Assembly: GCA_013368375.1 (NCBI GenBank)
Contig: JAACJP010000018.1
Coordinates: forward strand, 372,001 to 436,000
Reading direction: 5' to 3'
DNA from: Tricholomella constricta
Taxonomy: Eukaryota > Basidiomycota > Agaricomycetes > Agaricales > Lyophyllaceae
Length of the DNA: 64,000 nt
In this document: piece by piece, positions 59,618-64,000 of the stretch
Numbering within the stretch: position 1 is the stretch's first letter
Layout of the letters: each line of letters starts with the position of its first letter
Position numbers and translations under genes: made by a program
The notes under the pieces: model-generated
The model's input: the letters and a program-made list of their open reading frames with translations, nothing else
Database searches by the model: none
Told to the model about the DNA's origin: nothing

Positions 59618-61462
59618 TCAAGTTAGTTTCTTCTGATCCCGAACGGTCAGGGAAATTCTGTAGGCCTTGGGTGCCTGGTTGAATTCGAGGCCATCTGCAC
59701 AGCCCCGGATAGCATCGAACTCGCGCTCTCCGTCAAAGATGTCGAGAGACCAGTTCAAGAGAATGCTTTTGTAGATCGCGTAGAGCTCCTTGTGGACGAG
59801 ATTGATAGCAGGGCAGTTCCTGAAGTAAAAAGCGGTTCACTCGACGTGTGCAGCGTGAGAGGCAGCAAATACGAACCTGCGCCCGACTCCGAATCCATAA
59901 TGAGGCATCGTGCGTTCCGATTCGGGCCCATCCATGTACCGCTCAGGCCTGAATTCGTCCGGACAAGAAAACCGACTGGGATCTGACAATAATCTGAGAG
60001 ACGGGGGGGAAAATTTGATCAATTGGTTTCACCTCTGTTCATCGCATGCGTGTTGCAGTACACCGTCGTCCCCTCAGGAATGAAGTGGCCGTTCCAGACG
60101 AGATCTTTTCCTATCGTCTCTCGAGCGAGCGCAAGCCGGAACGTGTTGAAGTACCGGCCGATTTCTTTAACAAAGGCGAAAAGATAGTTGTCGCTGTCGA
60201 TGTTCATGGCGTCACCAAGGGTCTCCTGATGCAAAACCGCATCGTAAGCCTTTTGCTGAATAACTTTGTTGGAAGCTAAAACTCCGAGCCCCCAAAGTAA
60301 CGTGTTGGGCATATGAGAATCTGTAGAGGCGTTAAGGCCAGATACGAGGATTCTCGCCGTAACTCACCAAGTCCAGACGACACCATAGAATTAGCAACAC
60401 TTGTCAAGGAATCATCTGGAATGTCCTCCCTACTTTCTCTGAGGATAGAAGCAACAGCGCAAGGCGGTGCGGTACCCTCTTCGGTCAGACGACGAATGCG
60501 ATCAAGAAGAGAGGTGAGTCGTCCATTGCGGTACTTGGCTACCGCCAAGGCTTCCTTGAACATCTTAGAGTCTGGCAGGATTCGTAGGAATGGAAGGAAA
60601 TCGCGATAATGGCCATTGATATTACGGACCCTGTGATTATTATCAGCTAAAAACGGAAGGAGAGACTCCGAGGTACGCACTGTCCGAGGCGTTTCATCGG
60701 GAATGGACTATCTTTCAGGAGGACTGAGGCTTCCTCGACAGATGCGCCACAGATGACTGTCAGGTTCAGAACTGCGGCACTATCGAAGAAGATAGGAAAA
60801 GGATCAATGGGACCAGAGCCGTTCTTTGACGCCTTCTCGAGGCTCTGTACAACGTACTGCGCAGCTCGCTCGACCACGGGGTCATATCTAGTGATCCTGA
60901 GCAAAGCTCAAAGTGACGATTCATGAGGACTCACGACCTGGACACCGCCGGGCTGACGGATGCAATCGCGAGTCGACGTTTACCTTTCAGCATGCTATCA
61001 TACGGGGACGTTCCGAGGGTAACTGCCTTCTTTGATGCGTTACCTAGCAGCTTTCCCAGTGTGTGAGGCTAGGCGATCTAGAGGGTCAGTAATTGACCAA
61101 TTGTTTACATATCTAAGTAGGCTCACCATCGGTCGGGATTGAAATACAGCCCCATATCGTGAACTCCCGAGGAGCTCCTCGCCGCTCTCGGCATCGTTAA
61201 TTACGACGATCCACCGATTTCCTAGTCGCATCCTGAACACTGGTCCATAGATCTTGCTCCATTGATGATATGTGTCTGCAGGGTCCGTTCCACGCTGGAA
61301 AAGACTTCCGACAATAGGCCACCCTCGAGGACCGGGCAGGTCTGGTGCGTTGGATGGTGTAGTCGACCAGGCAAGGGCGACAAGAATTAGCACTGCGAAC
61401 AGCACGCCCAGGGCAATGGGTGAGTTCGCAATCCGAGAGACGCCATTAGTAAGACTCGACAT
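59618..61462 (-). CDS. Cytochrome P450, 514 aa, seven exons
   Basis: Exons on the minus strand: 61462-61127, 61068-60935, 60896-60681, 60630-60368, 60320-60033, 59982-59877 and 59819-59618, all in phase. One N-terminal membrane anchor lies at about residues 16-33, followed by the proline hinge DLPGPRGWPIVGS. The I-helix reads SSGLDSH near 313-319, ExxR is E369-R372 (KEIGR), PERF appears as FRPERY, and the haem loop FGVGRRNCPA places the haem ligand at C450, split by an intron. The region around ExxR (YFNTFRLALARET) resembles phenylacetate-hydroxylase-type P450s (CYP504-like), a tentative comparison. It should sit in the ER and oxidise a small, perhaps aromatic, substrate. The second intron is only 38 nt. 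Confidence 0.92.
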
Positions 61463-62474
61463 TTATTGTTGTCGTTGGGGCCTTGTCCATGAAGAGCTAG
61501 TTTTATATTGGGGAAAAATTTTCAAGTCTAAGATTAAGGTGTCACTAGGAGCAATCACTGAGCAAGGAGCAGGGAAAAGAGGTTGCTCAGGCATATGATG
61601 AGTAACAGCCGGGCCATGCTTCTGTAACTCGCCATTCTGGATGTGGCACGTACAACCTAGCACCATCTCCTTGATCATCTTAGGATTCAGGTGCTTTAAC
61701 CAAATGCGAATACGCAATTCACTTTCATCTCTTCTAAGTTTCCGTGAAACTAGGCCTTGGTAGTGAGTAATAGTCCGATTTGTTTGTTGAATAGACCCGC
61801 CATCTCGTCAAGCTTCACCATGCAAAGACGGCCAGGAGGTGGTGAGGAAAAGTTTATATCCGACTTCCGATCCGCTCAACAAGCCAGCTGTCATCGTGCC
61901 CCCGCCAGTTGGCAGTTACGTATACTTACTGGGAGGGTCAATCTTGTTCCTGCTCGACTGTCTTTCTATAGCCTGCTAATCACTATCTGCCCTCGGTCCT
62001 TCGTCGGTGCTCCCTATCTCCATACTCAGCTTGGCGCGTTGACAGTGGCCAGAAATGGTGTTCGTTCGTCCCTCGCTTCCCTTTGTGTCTCGGTGACATG
62101 CCCCGTTGCGAGCCTTGTACTTATGGTCCTCGCCTCAGTCGCTTTCAGGATAAAAACATTCCGGCTTCGAGCCCTTGATGCTTCATCGATCACTTAAACA
62201 GGACATCACCTGCGATCTGTATCTGCTCCTAAAGCGCTGCAATGATCTCGGACTGTAACTCTTATCATTGCAACACTCCACATGCCATGTAATCAAATTG
62301 ACATCGGGATCACTGGTTACAGATTATGTGCGGCCATTACACCTGCTTTTAGCCAATGTTAACTCCTGCGCATTCCTCGCATCCCCGCTAAGTTCGGGCA
62401 CTCGTGCCATCTGCTTTGGTTTGCATGATATCTGGTACTGGTACAAATTTGGAGGATGAAAGTTTTCTGATGGC
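61463..62474. other. 1-kb region between the P450 and zinc-finger genes
   Basis: Promoter region of the P450 and 3' flank of the zinc-finger gene, both on the minus strand. A 146-codon plus-strand frame (61757-62197) is unrecognised and likely chance. Confidence 0.4.
61500..61507 (-). promoter_or_regulatory. TATA box candidate of the P450 gene
   Basis: TATAAAAC on the minus strand begins 45 nt upstream of the ATG at 61462, so the leader would be very short. Confidence 0.4.
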
Positions 62475-63569
62475 CTACTCGACCCTATTTTTATCCTCGA
62501 GGACGCTTTGGAGGCTGTCGAACAACCGTGGAAGTGTTTCACTGAGCATTTTCCGCAGCTCGCTGCTGGGGCTGGCCTGGGTCGTTGTACGTCTGGTGCT
62601 TTCCAGCTGTTTTTCTGGCGGTTTTGACTGCGAATCAACGCGTCTAAGAACTTCTTCCTGGATAATTCTGAGTTGTGGTCGTTCATCCAAGACGACACGT
62701 GAATCTCACCATGGTTCCAGCGAAGCAAGTGCTGACGGCATCCAACATATCGTCAACTTGGCGACGCGTGTAGATGGGCTTCTCTTTGCTTTTCCTACTC
62801 CTGTGCCCACCATTGTACTGCTGGACACGCCGAGGATATGGAGCAACCCGATTCGCCGAAGAGCAGCGTGATCTTGAAGGCGATAAAATACCCGAGCCCT
62901 GGAGGAACGAGGCTCAGTACTTCGATGACAATGCGCATTCGATCATCCGCACGTACCACGGACGAGAAAGCTGTTAATTCTTCCAAGGTACTAAATTGAT
63001 CGTAAGGTAGTCCGTGTTGTTGCATATCAGGCATCGCTGTGGTCGCGAAAGAGGAAAGAAGGTCCTCTAAAGCTTGATCTTTGTCTGGACTGGATTGATT
63101 TGATGGGCTCGACGCCAGAGAATTTTGAGGGAGCAAGGACTGGGCACGGATTGGAGATTCGCTGTGGTCGGTGAGCATGGCATCGAAACCTTCCGGGCGA
63201 TTGAACGCTGATTGGAAGAAGAAATCCGTGGTGTCTCTCCAGCTAGTTTCGTTGCACAACAACGAATGGTAGTGGAGTTCATCGCTAAGAAAGGCCGTGT
63301 CAGGTGACCGCGATTGTCAGGACCAGATGTGGACAGACCCTCGCGAAAACCGCTCTTCGCAATTGGGACATTTGAATGGTAAGTTTCGCGTATCTTAGAT
63401 CACGGTCATGAGTTGGAGGATGGGGAATAAAAAAATTAAGCTCACGAATGACGAAATGTCTGCGGAGGTTGGACCTTCTTGTGAATGGGGTCTCGCAACT
63501 TGGACAATGGTATGCGCCATCATTAGGATCGCGACACAAGTCGTCGAGGTTAACTTGAGAGCTGCTCAT
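62475..63569 (-). CDS. Two-finger C2H2/C2HC zinc-finger protein, 292 aa, five exons
   Basis: Exons on the minus strand: 63569-63446, 63393-63339, 63284-62957, 62898-62710 and 62657-62475, all in phase. Finger 1 is CPSCETPFTRRSNLRRHFVIH, and finger 2 is CPNCEERFSRGDELHYHSLLC, whose last ligand is Cys. The fingers are separated by TRNLPFK. The rest is Ser/Gln-rich, then basic (HRSRKSKEK), ending in a charged helical segment. This fits a nuclear DNA-binding regulator. The first intron ends in TAAG. It lies 1 kb upstream of the P450 on the same strand, so local regulation is possible but not shown. Confidence 0.85.
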
Positions 63570-64000
63570 GTGGGATAGTGCAATGTTTCCGGTCGTGGCT
63601 TGTTGCTCTTAAAGCCCCACCTCCATACTTATGCCCAATACTCGCGTCGGGAACTTCGCGTCCACCCTTGTAGGGTGCAAGAACCCTGCCATCCACCTTC
63701 TCCCTTCTCTTTCCGATCCAGCTATTCTTGCTTATTGGCAGCATCGACATTCTAGAATGACGCAACTCTGAGCCGAAGTGTGATCAACCGGCGTTGCAGC
63801 ATTCCCGAGTGCTGTAATGATGGAACGTCGTGGACACTTCTGGCAGAGCGCCACGATTATTACCTGTATCCCCTCTACATGGCCTAATGCTGATGCGAAA
63901 AACATAGCGTTTGGAGATTTTCGCACAGCGCTCATGACTGACGGAGCCGAAGTGAGTCGTCATTTTGAGGCCACTGCGCTTTTGGCGTGCCAAAACGCGG
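63570..64000. other. Right-edge flank
   Basis: Upstream region of the zinc-finger gene. Only short minus-strand frames; nothing is recognised. Confidence 0.4.

Noticed and set aside
61020..61045. A 21-nt intron in the P450 (GTAACG...GGCAG)
   Set aside because: Too short for a spliceosomal intron; reading straight through keeps the frame and gives a continuous exon.

Overview
The window looks like chromosomal DNA of a filamentous basidiomycete, most likely an agaricomycete mushroom. Host genes are cut by many short introns (about 35-70 nt, GTRNGY donors, CTNAC-like branch sites). The protein families also fit: NACHT NLR-like proteins, F-box/LRR-like proteins, a DUF6699-type protein, a fungal HMG-box factor, and a Copia element primed by the initiator-tRNA anticodon region. 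All gene models are from hand reading of splice sites and reading frame; no database search was run.

Layout. 1-6.6 kb is retroelement DNA on the minus strand: a gag-like frame running off the left edge, then a Ty3/gypsy element with an intact gag, a -1 frameshift heptamer, a pol broken by one extra base, and a 5' LTR with a possible self-priming structure. 7.0-9.7 kb is a dead NLR-like gene interrupted by a 497-bp solo LTR with a perfect 5-bp target duplication. 10.0-15.6 kb is a complete, apparently recent Copia element with 354-bp LTRs that look identical, a 5-bp target duplication and a 1521-codon gag-pol. 15.6-29.8 kb is gene-poor, holding an HMG-box transcription factor and an endonuclease III-like DNA glycosylase. 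29.8-35.0 kb carries an F-box gene whose 3' end and downstream flank have been copied into four tandem ~0.7-1.2-kb units; one unit has a deletion whose junction is exactly (TTAGGG)3. 36.5 kb: DUF6699-type protein.

41.5-63.6 kb is the gene-rich part: an aldo-keto reductase, a myo-inositol oxygenase and a HAD phosphatase, all on the plus strand and plausibly linked in inositol/glucuronate metabolism; an F-box/LRR protein divergent from a TBC1D20/Gyp8-like membrane RabGAP; a flavin monooxygenase with an N-terminal NTF2-like region; a frameshifted F-box/LRR gene; a cytochrome P450; and a two-finger zinc-finger protein.

No unmistakably new multi-gene system was found. The most unusual structures are the telomere-repeat scar inside the tandem array, the solo LTR at an exon-intron boundary of the NLR gene, and the two retroelement features (self-priming fold, -1 frameshift site) visible at base level.
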